DNA from: Comamonadaceae bacterium
GTDB lineage: Bacteria > Pseudomonadota > Gammaproteobacteria > Burkholderiales > Burkholderiaceae_C
Direction: 5' to 3'
Assembly (NCBI GenBank): GCA_027488255.1
Contig: JAIYBZ010000035.1
Span: 248,001-312,000, forward strand
Length of the DNA stretch: 64,000 nt
Part shown: positions 48,755 through 57,419 of the stretch, piece after piece
Layout: the number at the start of each line of letters is the position of its first letter
Position numbering within the stretch: the stretch's first letter is position 1
Program-made: the position numbers and the translations under genes
The notes under the pieces: generated by a model
Database searches by the model: none
Seen by the model: only the letters and a program-made list of their open reading frames with translations
What the model was told of the DNA's origin: nothing

Positions 48755-49656
48755 TCACTCAATTTCAAGGCAAAACAGCGGTGCTCACCGGGGCGGGTTC
48801 AGGCTTTGGTTTGGAGTGCGCCCGCTTGGGCGCCAAACTCGGCATGAACTTGGTCTTGGTGGATGTTCAACAAGATGCCTTGGACAAAGCCGAGGCTGAA
48901 ATGTTGGCCGCCGGAGTGGCCGTCTTGGCGCGAAAAATAGACGTGTCCAACGCCGAAGCCATGGCGCAATTGGCGGCCGATGTGTCGGCCCGTTTTGGCG
49001 CACCCCATTTCGTCTTCAACAACGCGGGCGTGGGGGCAGGGGGCTTGATCTGGGAAAACTCGGTTGCCGACTGGGAATGGGTGATGGGTGTGAACCTCTG
49101 GGGCGTGGTGCATGGCGTTCGCCTGTTCACCCCCATGATGTTGGCCGCGGCCAAAGCCGATCCGAGCTACCAAGGCCACATCGTCAACACAGCCAGCATG
49201 GCCGGCTTGCTCACGCCACCCAATATGGGCATTTACAACGTGAGCAAACACGCGGTGGTTGCGCTCACCGAAACGCTTTACCAAGACCTGCAGTTGGTCA
49301 CCGAGCAAGTCAGTGCGAGTGTCTTGTGCCCTTACTTTGTGCCAACGGGCATCAGCCAAAGCCACCGCAATCGGCCTGCCGAATTGGCGGCCGACAAACC
49401 CACAGCCAGCCAATTGATTGGCCAGGCGCAGAGTGACAAAGCGGTGAGCAGCGGCAAGATTTCGGCCGCCGATGTGGCGCAAAAAGTGTTTGACGCAATG
49501 TCCAACAAGCAGTTTTACATCTACAGCCATCCGCAAGCGTTGGGCAATGTGCAAAGCCGCATGGAGGCGATTGTGCAGGGCATCAATCCGCCCGATCCGT
49601 TTGCCGCCAAACCCGAGTTGGGCGAGTCATTGCGCCAAGCCTTGCGCAACATGTAA
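48751..49656 (+). CDS. Short-chain dehydrogenase/reductase (SDR)
   Basis: A 301-aa classical SDR, last gene of the run. The motif TGAGSGFG is at residues 14-21, NNAGVGAGG near 90, and the active-site YNVSK in MGIYNVSKHAVVALTE. The family includes many alcohol and hydroxyacyl dehydrogenases; substrate unknown. It is translationally coupled to the GST gene. Downstream, a 7-bp inverted repeat (cagccct/agggctg, 49660-49686) could terminate this operon and the convergent lipoprotein gene. Confidence 0.88.
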   Translation: MITQFQGKTAVLTGAGSGFGLECARLGAKLGMNLVLVDVQQDALDKAEAEMLAAGVAVLARKIDVSNAEAMAQLAADVSARFGAPHFVFNNAGVGAGGLIWENSVADWEWVMGVNLWGVVHGVRLFTPMMLAAAKADPSYQGHIVNTASMAGLLTPPNMGIYNVSKHAVVALTETLYQDLQLVTEQVSASVLCPYFVPTGISQSHRNRPAELAADKPTASQLIGQAQSDKAVSSGKISAADVAQKVFDAMSNKQFYIYSHPQALGNVQSRMEAIVQGINPPDPFAAKPELGESLRQALRNM

Positions 49657-49659
49657 ACC

Positions 49660-49686
49660 CAGCCCTTGGGCGAGGGAAGAGGGCTG
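49660..49686. terminator. Possible bidirectional terminator between convergent genes
   Basis: A 7-bp stem cagccct/agggctg with a 13-base loop in the gap between the SDR stop and the convergent lipoprotein stop. No good T-run on either side, so this is tentative. Confidence 0.3.
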
Positions 49687-49687
49687 T

Positions 49688-50080
49688 TCAGGGGTGAAAG
49701 TGCCCCTCAAAGCAGTGACGCACTTCATGGCCAATCACGCCGTGCGTGGTTTGCCGACCGGTGTAGATCGTGCATTGTTTTTTCTCCACATGCCAAACCG
49801 CGCAGGCCAAGGGCGGCGTCAGCCGGGCTTGGTTGGGGCCCAAGCCGATGGTTTTGGCGCAGTATTCCACCACGTCGTCACGAAATTCCCAGCGCAATTT
49901 GACTTCGTTCATGACCCGCTCTGACGCTGTTTTTGGCGTAAACAAGGTGTATTCGCTCGGCGGCAATTGGCCATCAACAGGGGTTTGGCAGGCGACCAGC
50001 GCGCCACCACAAGCCAAAACCCCAACGGTTTTCAGCCCACACTGAAGGAAGCGCAAACGCGCTGAATTCAATGGCTTCAA
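49688..50080 (-). CDS. Small lipoprotein with C-terminal HExxH motif, TTG start
   Basis: A 130-aa predicted lipoprotein. The lipobox LVAC ends at Cys31 after a hydrophobic stretch; the mature part has a metalloprotease-like HEVRH at residues 118-122 followed by HFH at 127-129, and cysteines at 74, 93, 103 and 123. The TTG start at 50080 has a strong Shine-Dalgarno AAGGGAG six bases upstream (50087-50093) and gives a plausible signal peptide; an ATG at 50200 would prepend 40 residues from AT-rich DNA. HExxH this close to the C terminus suggests metal binding; peptidase activity is unproven. I do not recognise the family. Confidence 0.66.
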   Translation of the reverse strand: MKPLNSARLRFLQCGLKTVGVLACGGALVACQTPVDGQLPPSEYTLFTPKTASERVMNEVKLRWEFRDDVVEYCAKTIGLGPNQARLTPPLACAVWHVEKKQCTIYTGRQTTHGVIGHEVRHCFEGHFHP

Positions 50081-50086
50081 CCGACG

Positions 50087-50093
50087 CTCCCTT
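50087..50093 (-). promoter_or_regulatory. Ribosome binding site AAGGGAG selecting the TTG start
   Basis: AAGGGAG on the minus strand, six bases before the TTG at 50080. No other in-frame start of this gene has a comparable site. The AT-rich stretch 50094-50180 upstream presumably holds the promoter, and the gap 50081-50294 also serves tex; a 6-bp hairpin gccaca/tgtggc lies at 50239-50256. Confidence 0.55.
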
Positions 50094-50294
50094 CTGTGTT
50101 GTTTATCAATTTGTCGCCAGTTTATTGATTTAAATGATTTTCGTCGAATTAATTCCAAAAATAGCGTTTTTATGTTGGTTTCAGGGGAATATGCACACAC
50201 AAATCACCAAAATCAACAAAACTGCAACCTCACGCGAGGCCACAGTCGCTTGTGGCAAACTCATCCGGTTTCCCCCTTGAGAGTTCCCCGCGAC

Positions 50295-52661
50295 ATGCAG
50301 AAAATCCTGGCCCAATTGGCCCTCGAAATAAAAATCAGCTCCGCCCAAGTGAGCGCCGCCGTGGCGTTGTTGGATGGCGGGGCGACAGTGCCCTTTATTG
50401 CCCGCTACCGCAAAGAAGTGACGCTGGGCCTCGATGACATTCAGTTGCGCGAACTCGAATCACGGTTGGGCTATTTGCGCGAATTAGAAGACCGCCGCGC
50501 CGCGGTGATCAAAAGCATTCAAGAGCAAGGCAAGTTGACGCCAGATTTGCAAAGCGCGCTCCAAGCGGCCGAGACCAAGCAAGAGTTGGAAGACCTGTAT
50601 TTGCCCTTCAAACCCAAGCGTCGCACCAAAGGCACGATGGCGCGCGAGGCCGGTCTGGAGCCCTTGGCTGACAAGTTGTTTGCCGACCCTTCACTCGACC
50701 CACTGACAGAGGCCGCCGCTTTTGTCGTGCCAGCAGGAACATTGGAGGGCGCCGACTTCAGCACTGTGGCGGCGGTCTTGGACGGTGTTCGCGACCTGTT
50801 GAGCGAGCGCTGGGCCGAAGAAGCCAGTTTGGTTCAGAGCCTGCGCGAGTGGCTGTGGAACGAAGGCCTGTTGAAAAGTCAATTGGCCGACGGCAAAGAT
50901 GAAAACAACGCCGATGTGGCGAAATTTCGCGACTACTTCGATTACGACGAACCGATTGGCCGTGTGCCTTCACACCGGGCCTTGGCCGTGTTCAGGGGCC
51001 GTGCGCTAGAAATTTTGGACGCCAAGTTGGTCCTCCCCGTCGAGCCTGAGCCCGGCAAGCCCAGTCTGGCGGAGGGCAAGATCGCCATGCATTTGGGCTG
51101 GCGCCATGCCCAACGGCCCGCGGACGATTTGATCCGCAAGTGCGTGGCATGGACTTGGCGCGTCAAGCTCAGTCTGTCGACCGAGCGCGATCTGTTCACG
51201 CGCTTGCGCGAAGAGGCTGAAAAAGTGGCCATCAAAGTGTTTTCGGACAACTTGCGCGACCTGTTGCTGGCCGCGCCTGCAGGTCCCCGTGTGGTCATGG
51301 GCTTGGACCCTGGCATTCGCACGGGTGTGAAAGTCGCGGTGGTCGATGGCACTGGCAAATTGGTCGACACCGCCACAGTGTTCCCCCATGAGCCTCGCAA
51401 AGACTGGGAAGGCGCGCTGTTCACCCTGGCGAAGTTGTGTGAACAACACCAGGTGAACCTGATCGCCATTGGCAACGGCACCGCCAGCCGGGAAACCGAC
51501 AAACTGGCCGCCGATTTGATCAAGCGACTGGCCCAACTGCACGATGGCGTTGAGATTCAAAAAGTGGTGGTCAGCGAAGCCGGCGCTTCGGTGTATTCGG
51601 CCAGTGAATTTGCCAGCCAAGAAATGCCCGATGTGGATGTGAGCTTGCGCGGCGCCGCCTCGATCGCGCGGCGATTGCAAGACCCCTTGTCTGAGTTGGT
51701 CAAGATCGACCCCAAAGCCATTGGGGTGGGGCAGTACCAGCACGATGTGAACCAAAGCGAGTTGGCCAAAACTTTGGACGCGGTGGTGGAAGACTGCGTG
51801 AACTCGGTCGGCGTGGACCTGAACACCGCCAGTGTGCCTTTGCTGACACGGGTTTCAGGCTTGAGCAGCAGCGTGGCCAAGTCGGTGGTGCGTTGGCGCG
51901 ATGCGCACGGCCGATTCAAAACACGCCAAGACCTGCTGCAAGTGACCGGGCTGGGCGCCAAAACCTTTGAGCAAAGTGCGGGTTTTCTGCGCATCAGGGA
52001 CGGCGACAACCCGCTCGACATGACCGGGGTTCACCCCGAAACTTACCCGGTGGTGGAACAGATCCTGCTCAAAACGGCCAAGCCCATTCAAGACATCATG
52101 GGCCGCGGGGAAGTGCTCAAAACGCTGAAGGCCGAATGGTTTGTCAGTGAGCAGTTTGGCCCGGTCACGATCAAAGACATTTTGGGTGAACTGGAAAAAC
52201 CCGGTCGCGACCCCCGACCCGATTTCAAGGTGGCCCGTTTGGCCGATGGCGTGGAAGACATCAAAGATTTGAAAGAGGGCATGACACTGGAAGGCACAGT
52301 GAGCAACGTGGCCCAGTTCGGCGCCTTTGTTGATTTGGGCGTCCACCAAGACGGCTTGGTGCATGTGAGCCAGTTGGCCAACAAGTTCGTGACCGATGCG
52401 CGCGAAGTGGTCAAAACCGGCGACATCGTCAAAGTGAAAGTGCTTGAGGTGGATGTGGCGCGCAAGCGCATCAGCCTGACCATGAAGCTCGATGCGTCGC
52501 CCGGCACGCGTCAGGCCCCACGCGACAACAGGTTTGAGGGGGCAGGGCGTGACCATCGCCCGCGCATTGGGGGCTCTGGCGTCGGCACCAGCGCACACGC
52601 GGCCGTCACAGGCTCGGCTATGGCCAGCGCTTTCGCCAAGCTGCAAGGCCTCAAAAAATAG
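50295..52661 (+). CDS. tex: Tex transcription accessory protein
   Basis: Tex is an S1-domain RNA-binding protein associated with transcription and gene-expression fitness in many bacteria. The ATG at 50295 gives 788 aa: N-terminal Tex region (IAQYR-like FIARYRKEVTLGLDD), a YqgF/RNase H-like fold with VMGLDPGIRTGVKVAVVDG, helix-hairpin-helix repeats (DLNTASVPLLTRVSGLS), and a C-terminal S1 domain (EGTVSNVAQFGAFVDLGVHQ). An in-frame ATG at 50172 would add 41 unconserved residues and is rejected. The tail is short and glycine-rich. Confidence 0.94.
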   Translation: MQKILAQLALEIKISSAQVSAAVALLDGGATVPFIARYRKEVTLGLDDIQLRELESRLGYLRELEDRRAAVIKSIQEQGKLTPDLQSALQAAETKQELEDLYLPFKPKRRTKGTMAREAGLEPLADKLFADPSLDPLTEAAAFVVPAGTLEGADFSTVAAVLDGVRDLLSERWAEEASLVQSLREWLWNEGLLKSQLADGKDENNADVAKFRDYFDYDEPIGRVPSHRALAVFRGRALEILDAKLVLPVEPEPGKPSLAEGKIAMHLGWRHAQRPADDLIRKCVAWTWRVKLSLSTERDLFTRLREEAEKVAIKVFSDNLRDLLLAAPAGPRVVMGLDPGIRTGVKVAVVDGTGKLVDTATVFPHEPRKDWEGALFTLAKLCEQHQVNLIAIGNGTASRETDKLAADLIKRLAQLHDGVEIQKVVVSEAGASVYSASEFASQEMPDVDVSLRGAASIARRLQDPLSELVKIDPKAIGVGQYQHDVNQSELAKTLDAVVEDCVNSVGVDLNTASVPLLTRVSGLSSSVAKSVVRWRDAHGRFKTRQDLLQVTGLGAKTFEQSAGFLRIRDGDNPLDMTGVHPETYPVVEQILLKTAKPIQDIMGRGEVLKTLKAEWFVSEQFGPVTIKDILGELEKPGRDPRPDFKVARLADGVEDIKDLKEGMTLEGTVSNVAQFGAFVDLGVHQDGLVHVSQLANKFVTDAREVVKTGDIVKVKVLEVDVARKRISLTMKLDASPGTRQAPRDNRFEGAGRDHRPRIGGSGVGTSAHAAVTGSAMASAFAKLQGLKK

Positions 52662-52681
52662 CCCGCTGAGAGACGCGCACC

Positions 52682-53767
52682 ATGCAAGCCCTTCACCTCC
52701 ACGCAGGCCCCAAAGCCTTGGCGCACATCCGTGAACACGGCTTGCGGCCAGAGCACATTGGCGTCATTCCGGGTGCGGCGGGAGGCCCAAAAGGGCTGAT
52801 TCTTGGCCCATTGGACCGTTTCATTTTTGGCGAATGGTTGCCACAAAGTGGCCAGCCCGTCGACTTGGTGGGCGCGTCGATTGGTGCGTGGCGCATGGCC
52901 ACGGCCTGCCTCAACGACTCGGTCTCGGCTTTTCAGGAATTGGAACGCGCCTACATCCAGCAGCATTACGAAGTCTTGCCTGGTGAAAAGAAGGTCACGG
53001 CCCAGCAAGTGAGCGATGCGTTTGGCGCCAATTTGTCCCATTTTTATGGTGGACGCATCGATCAGGTTTTGCAACACCCGCGCTATCGGCTGCACATCGT
53101 CACCTCGCATGGGCGGCACTTGTTGCACCGTGAACACCCCTTGGCCACGCCCTTGGGTTATGCCGGGGCGTTTTTGAGCAATGTGCTGCACCGTCGCGCC
53201 TTAGGGGCTTGGCTGGAGAGGGTGGTTTTTTCGGGCGAACACCACGCCTTGCCTTTTGATGCCAATGACTTTCGCACCCGCCAAATCGCCTTGACGGAAG
53301 GCAACTTCATGCCCGCGCTGCAAGCGAGTTGCTCGATTCCTTTTGCACTCAAAGCCGTGCACGACATTCCCGGCGCGCCCAGAGGCGCCTATTGGGACGG
53401 CGGAATAACCGACTACCACCTGCACCTGAATTGGACGGCCCCAGCCCAAGGCACCGAGCGCGCCTTGGTTTTGTACCCCCATTTTCAGCAACAGGTGGTG
53501 CCGGGTTGGCTCGACAAGGCCCTCAAGTGGCGACATGGCGCCAGCGCTTTTCTGGACCACACCCTCGTCTTGGCACCCAACCCCGAGTGGGTCAAAACCC
53601 TGCCAAATGGCAAGCTGCCAGACCGCAACGACTTCATGACCTATGCGCAAGACTTTCCCGGACGCGTCAAGGTTTGGCAGGCCGCGGTGCAGGCCAGTGC
53701 GCAGTTGGCGCAAGAGTTTTCTCAATGGTTAGCGGCGCCCGATCCGCTGCAGGTGCGCGCTTTATAA
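52682..53767 (+). CDS. Patatin-like phospholipase
   Basis: A 361-aa patatin-family protein. It has the glycine-rich oxyanion-hole motif GAAGGPKG (about residues 31-38), the nucleophile elbow GASIGAW (Ser near residue 63) and the catalytic aspartate in WDGGITDYH, which together give the Ser-Asp dyad. No signal peptide or membrane helix is evident. Bacterial members hydrolyse lipid acyl esters. It follows tex by 20 bases and precedes a DUF1330 gene by nine. Confidence 0.85.
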   Translation: MQALHLHAGPKALAHIREHGLRPEHIGVIPGAAGGPKGLILGPLDRFIFGEWLPQSGQPVDLVGASIGAWRMATACLNDSVSAFQELERAYIQQHYEVLPGEKKVTAQQVSDAFGANLSHFYGGRIDQVLQHPRYRLHIVTSHGRHLLHREHPLATPLGYAGAFLSNVLHRRALGAWLERVVFSGEHHALPFDANDFRTRQIALTEGNFMPALQASCSIPFALKAVHDIPGAPRGAYWDGGITDYHLHLNWTAPAQGTERALVLYPHFQQQVVPGWLDKALKWRHGASAFLDHTLVLAPNPEWVKTLPNGKLPDRNDFMTYAQDFPGRVKVWQAAVQASAQLAQEFSQWLAAPDPLQVRAL

Positions 53768-53776
53768 GGAGCTGAC

Positions 53777-54064
53777 ATGTCTCATGCCTACGTGGTGGGT
53801 CAAATGACCGTCAAAAACCCAGAAAAATGGGCGCAATACCGCGGCCAAGTGCTGGCGACCCTGACGCCTTGGCATGGCGAATTGGTGTTTCGCGGCCGGC
53901 AAGTTCAAGCGCTGGCCGGGGCGTGTCCGCATCCCGACATCGTGGTGATTCGTTTCCCAACACTGGCCGATGCAGCGGCTTGGCACAACTCGCCCGCCTA
54001 CCAAGCGCTCATCCCCTTGCGCCAAGAGGCCGCCGAGGTGGTGTTGTTGACTTACGAGGCCTGA
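53777..54064 (+). CDS. DUF1330 family protein
   Basis: A 95-aa ferredoxin-like fold protein. [26 protein letters not shown], the central GELVFRGRQ and [22 protein letters not shown] follow the DUF1330 pattern closely. The family has no established function. The Shine-Dalgarno is aagga, eight bases before the ATG. It is nine bases downstream of the patatin gene, so the two are probably cotranscribed; trhO next door has its own promoter. Confidence 0.85.
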   Translation: MSHAYVVGQMTVKNPEKWAQYRGQVLATLTPWHGELVFRGRQVQALAGACPHPDIVVIRFPTLADAAAWHNSPAYQALIPLRQEAAEVVLLTYEA

Positions 54065-54080
54065 CCCCTTGCAGTGCAGG

Positions 54081-54086
54081 GATAAT
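54081..54086 (+). promoter_or_regulatory. -10 box (GATAAT) of a leaderless trhO promoter
   Basis: GGGATAATC (54079-54087) ends its GATAAT six bases before the trhO ATG at 54093, with no Shine-Dalgarno in between. It is the only + strand copy of this exact nine-base word in the window. Confidence 0.6.
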
Positions 54087-54092
54087 CACGCC

Positions 54093-55046
54093 ATGTCTTC
54101 TGCCGACCTGTATCTCACCGCCGCCCTCTATAAATTCGTCGATTTGCCTGATTTCGTCGACCTGCAAGCCCCATTGCAAGCCTGTTGTGAAGCCAACGAC
54201 GTGAAAGGCACTTTGCTGCTGGCGCGCGAAGGCATCAACGGCACGATTGCCGGCCCCGAACAAGGCATCCACGCGGTGCTGGCCTATTTGCGCGCCGATC
54301 CCCGCTTGGCCAACTTGCCGCACAAAGAATCTTGGAGCCCCAAGCCGCCTTTCACCCGCATGAAGGTGAAGCTGAAAAAAGAGATCGTGACCCTGCGCGT
54401 GCCCGAGTTGGACCCCAACAAAACAGTCGGTCAATATGTCAAACCGGCCGACTGGAACGCGCTCTTGGCCGACCCGGATGTGGTGGTGATCGACACCCGC
54501 AACGACTACGAAGTGGCCATTGGCACCTTCAAGGGTGCTGTCAATCCCCAGATCAAAACCTTTGTTCAATTGCCTGCTTGGTTGGATGCGCAACCGCAAT
54601 TGCAAGGCGAAGCGGCCAAAAAAAACAAAGTGGCGATGTTTTGCACCGGGGGGATCCGTTGCGAAAAATCGACCGCACTCATGAAAATGCGCGGCTTTGA
54701 AGAGGTCTACCACCTCGAGGGCGGCATCCTCAAATATTTGGAAGAAATTCCGCCAGAACAGAGCGCCTGGGAAGGCGACTGCTTTGTTTTTGACGAGCGG
54801 GTGAGCGTGAGCCACGGCTTGGGGTTGGGCCACCACGAGCTGTGCCGCTCATGCCGCTGGCCACTGAGTGAGCAAGACAAACAATCGCCGCACTATGTGA
54901 AAGGCGTGAGTTGCGCCTATTGCCACGACCAGCGCACCCCCGAGCAAAAAGAAAAGCTGGCGGAACGCCAGCGTCAAGTCGAGTTGGCCGAGGCGCGTGG
55001 CGAAGTGCACGTGGGCGCCAAAATGCCGCACCACGATGCCCCCTGA
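54093..55046 (+). CDS. trhO: tRNA uridine(34) hydroxylase TrhO (rhodanese-like)
   Basis: TrhO uses oxygen to make 5-hydroxyuridine at wobble position 34 of tRNA. The 317-aa protein has the UPF0176 N-terminal domain ([18 protein letters not shown]), a rhodanese domain with catalytic Cys in [13 protein letters not shown], and a C-terminal zinc-ribbon-like region with cysteines in [13 protein letters not shown] and [10 protein letters not shown]. Length is typical. The ATG at 54093 is used rather than the TTG 24 bases earlier. It is likely transcribed as a leaderless message. Confidence 0.92.
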   Translation: MSSADLYLTAALYKFVDLPDFVDLQAPLQACCEANDVKGTLLLAREGINGTIAGPEQGIHAVLAYLRADPRLANLPHKESWSPKPPFTRMKVKLKKEIVTLRVPELDPNKTVGQYVKPADWNALLADPDVVVIDTRNDYEVAIGTFKGAVNPQIKTFVQLPAWLDAQPQLQGEAAKKNKVAMFCTGGIRCEKSTALMKMRGFEEVYHLEGGILKYLEEIPPEQSAWEGDCFVFDERVSVSHGLGLGHHELCRSCRWPLSEQDKQSPHYVKGVSCAYCHDQRTPEQKEKLAERQRQVELAEARGEVHVGAKMPHHDAP

Positions 55047-55136
55047 GGGGTGAACAACTCGGCGCGTACAACCCGCCGCACAAAACCCGACGCGCACGGC
55101 CCGGCGTGAACGCCAAAAAACGGGCCGCCGCCGCGA

Positions 55137-56273
55137 TCACAAACTGTGGAGCAACAATTCTCGGTAGTCTTCTGCCGATGCCAAACGGGGGTTGGTTTTG
55201 TGACAGTGGTCGGCCAATGCGCCGGTGATCACGGCGTCAAACTGCGCCTCTTGAACGCCCATAGCGCCCAAGCCACTGGGCAAACCCAGGCGCGCATTCA
55301 TGTCCTTGAGGGCGTCTGGAATGTCAGTCCCGCTTTGCAAGCCCATCGCCTGGGCCATGCGGTTCAAGCGATTTTCTTTTTGCACGGTTTCAGCCACGGC
55401 GTTGAATTGCACCACTGCGGGTAAAAACATGGCGTTCAAGGTGCCGTGGTGCAGGCGCGGATTGACGCCCCCCAAACTGTGGCTGAGCGAGTGCACGCAC
55501 CCCAGTCCCTTTTGAAACGCCATGGCCCCTTGCATGCTGGCGCTCATCATGTTGAGGCGCGCTTCGCGGTCTTGTCCATTGCGGGTGGCCCGCTCAATAT
55601 GGGCCCAACCTCGTGCCAGACCGTCCAGTGCGATGCCATCTGCGGGCGGGTTAAAGGGCGCAGCCATGAAGGTTTCCATGCAATGCGCCACCGCGTCCAT
55701 GCCCGTCGCTGCGGTCAGCATGGGCGGCAATCCCAAGGTCAGTTCAGGGTCGCAGATGGCCGCTTTGGGCACGATAAACCACGAGTGGAAGCCAACTTTT
55801 CGGCCATCGTCCAAAATCAAAATTGCACCGCGCGCCACCTCGCTGCCGGTGCCGCTGGTGGTGGGCACAGCGATGATCGGCGCCACCCGGTCGGTGATCT
55901 TCAGCGACCCGCCCTCAATGGTGGCGTAGGTTTTCAGTGGACCTTCGTGGCTGACGGCAATGGCGACGCCCTTGGCGCAATCAATCGCAGAGCCCCCGCC
56001 AACCGCGATCAGGCCATCGCAGGCATGGACTTGAAACAGGGCCGCCGCGGCACGCACCGCCGACTCGGTGGGATTAGACGGGGTTTGGTCAAACACCGTG
56101 ACGGGCAGGTCGGGCAGGGCGTCCAAGGCTTTTTGCAGCACGCCGGCGACTTTGACGCCAGCGTCGGTCACGATCAGTGGGCGGCGGATGCCCACCCGGT
56201 CGCACTCGGACTGCAACAGCTTGACGGCACCAAAATCAATTTGAATCTGGGTCACATAGTTGATGAAGGACAT
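55137..56273 (-). CDS. Iron-containing alcohol dehydrogenase
   Basis: A 378-aa group III (iron-dependent) alcohol dehydrogenase. The nucleotide motif GGGSAIDCAKG is near residue 95, TTSGTGSEV near 135, and the iron ligands appear as Asp and His in GMDAVAHCMETF, His in CVHSLSHSLGG, and His in RLHHGTLNAMFLP. Substrate may be an alcohol, aldehyde or semialdehyde. The ATG at 56273 is chosen because family similarity begins there. Convergent with trhO (90-base gap, nothing certain in it) and divergent from an esterase gene. Confidence 0.88.
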   Translation of the reverse strand: MSFINYVTQIQIDFGAVKLLQSECDRVGIRRPLIVTDAGVKVAGVLQKALDALPDLPVTVFDQTPSNPTESAVRAAAALFQVHACDGLIAVGGGSAIDCAKGVAIAVSHEGPLKTYATIEGGSLKITDRVAPIIAVPTTSGTGSEVARGAILILDDGRKVGFHSWFIVPKAAICDPELTLGLPPMLTAATGMDAVAHCMETFMAAPFNPPADGIALDGLARGWAHIERATRNGQDREARLNMMSASMQGAMAFQKGLGCVHSLSHSLGGVNPRLHHGTLNAMFLPAVVQFNAVAETVQKENRLNRMAQAMGLQSGTDIPDALKDMNARLGLPSGLGAMGVQEAQFDAVITGALADHCHKTNPRLASAEDYRELLLHSL

Positions 56274-56444
56274 GCGGCAAAACTCCAATCTGAGGGCCCT
56301 TGCTGGACCCAGGTGACAGTCCAGTCGGGGCAAGGCGTTGTACGATCTGCAGCCATTTTGATGCAGGAAAGGTGTCCCGGCGATGCCCCACTGTCACCCT
56401 TGTTGACCCTTGAACCTGTCTTTGCATCGTTTTTTCAAGTGCAC

Positions 56445-57416
56445 ATGAGCCGTCACCCCGCCCACCCGAGTTCTCTGTTGAATGCAGCCACGCGCAACCT
56501 GATCGACCGCGTGGTGCGCGCAGGCCGCCCCCCCATGGCGAGCATGACGGTGCAGCAAGCCCGCGAGTTTTACGACATCGGCGGACCCATGCTCGACCTG
56601 CAACCCCCGCCCCCCGTTGACCGGGTGGAAGAGGTGCGCTTGACAGCCCGTGATGGGTCACCCCTGGCGGCTCGCCTTTATGCGCCCAAGGGCAGCGCCG
56701 ACAGAGCCGCTTTGCCGGTGCTGTTGTATTTGCATGGCGGCGGGTTCACGGTGGGCAGCTTGAGCACCCACGATGTGTTGTGCCGCCAACTCTCACGGCT
56801 GGGACATTGCGCGGTGGTCTCATTGGCTTACCGCCTGGCCCCTGAACATCGTTTCCCGACCGCCCTGAATGATTGCTGGGACGCCTTGAGTTGGCTGCAT
56901 CAAAACGGGCAGGATTGGGGCTTGGACCCACAACGTATGGCCATTGGTGGCGACAGCGCGGGTGGCACCTTGAGTGCGGTGTGCGCTTTGATGGCGCGCG
57001 ACGCGGGTCTGAAATTGGCCTTGCAGTTGCTTTTTTATCCGGGCACGACCGCCCACCAAGACACCGCTTCACACCGCACCTTTGCAGAAGGCTTCATGCT
57101 CGACCAAGCCACTGTGGACTGGTTTTTTGCGCAATACATTGACCCCGCAGATCGCGACGACTGGCGCTTTGCCCCCTTGAATGCGCCCGACCATTCGGGC
57201 CTGGCTCCGGCGTGGATCGGTTTGGCCGAGTGCGACCCTTTGGTGGACGAGGGCGTGCAATACGCCGACACCTTGCGCATGGCCGGTGTGCCGGTGGACC
57301 TTGAAATTTACAAAGGGGTGGTGCATGGGTTCATCACCATGGGCCGGGCCATTCCTGACGCTTTGCAGGCGCATGCCGATGCAGGGCGCGCATTGAAACA
57401 CGCATTTGAAAGTTAA
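56445..57416 (+). CDS. Alpha/beta hydrolase, HSL-like esterase/lipase
   Basis: A 323-aa esterase of the hormone-sensitive-lipase group (bacterial family IV). HGGGFTVGS supplies the oxyanion hole, the catalytic Ser is in GGDSAGGTLS, Asp in CDPLVDEGVQYA and His in VVHGFITMG, all in canonical spacing. No export signal is evident, so the enzyme is probably cytoplasmic. The ATG at 56445 is chosen since upstream codons run into the divergent gene's antisense strand. The next start is three bases after its stop. Confidence 0.87.
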   Translation: MSRHPAHPSSLLNAATRNLIDRVVRAGRPPMASMTVQQAREFYDIGGPMLDLQPPPPVDRVEEVRLTARDGSPLAARLYAPKGSADRAALPVLLYLHGGGFTVGSLSTHDVLCRQLSRLGHCAVVSLAYRLAPEHRFPTALNDCWDALSWLHQNGQDWGLDPQRMAIGGDSAGGTLSAVCALMARDAGLKLALQLLFYPGTTAHQDTASHRTFAEGFMLDQATVDWFFAQYIDPADRDDWRFAPLNAPDHSGLAPAWIGLAECDPLVDEGVQYADTLRMAGVPVDLEIYKGVVHGFITMGRAIPDALQAHADAGRALKHAFES

Positions 57417-57419
57417 ACC

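Noticed and set aside
55446-56444. N-terminal extension of the HSL esterase into the antisense strand of the iron alcohol dehydrogenase
   Set aside because: The extension shows no conservation or domain, runs opposite a clear gene, and the esterase fold begins after the ATG at 56445.
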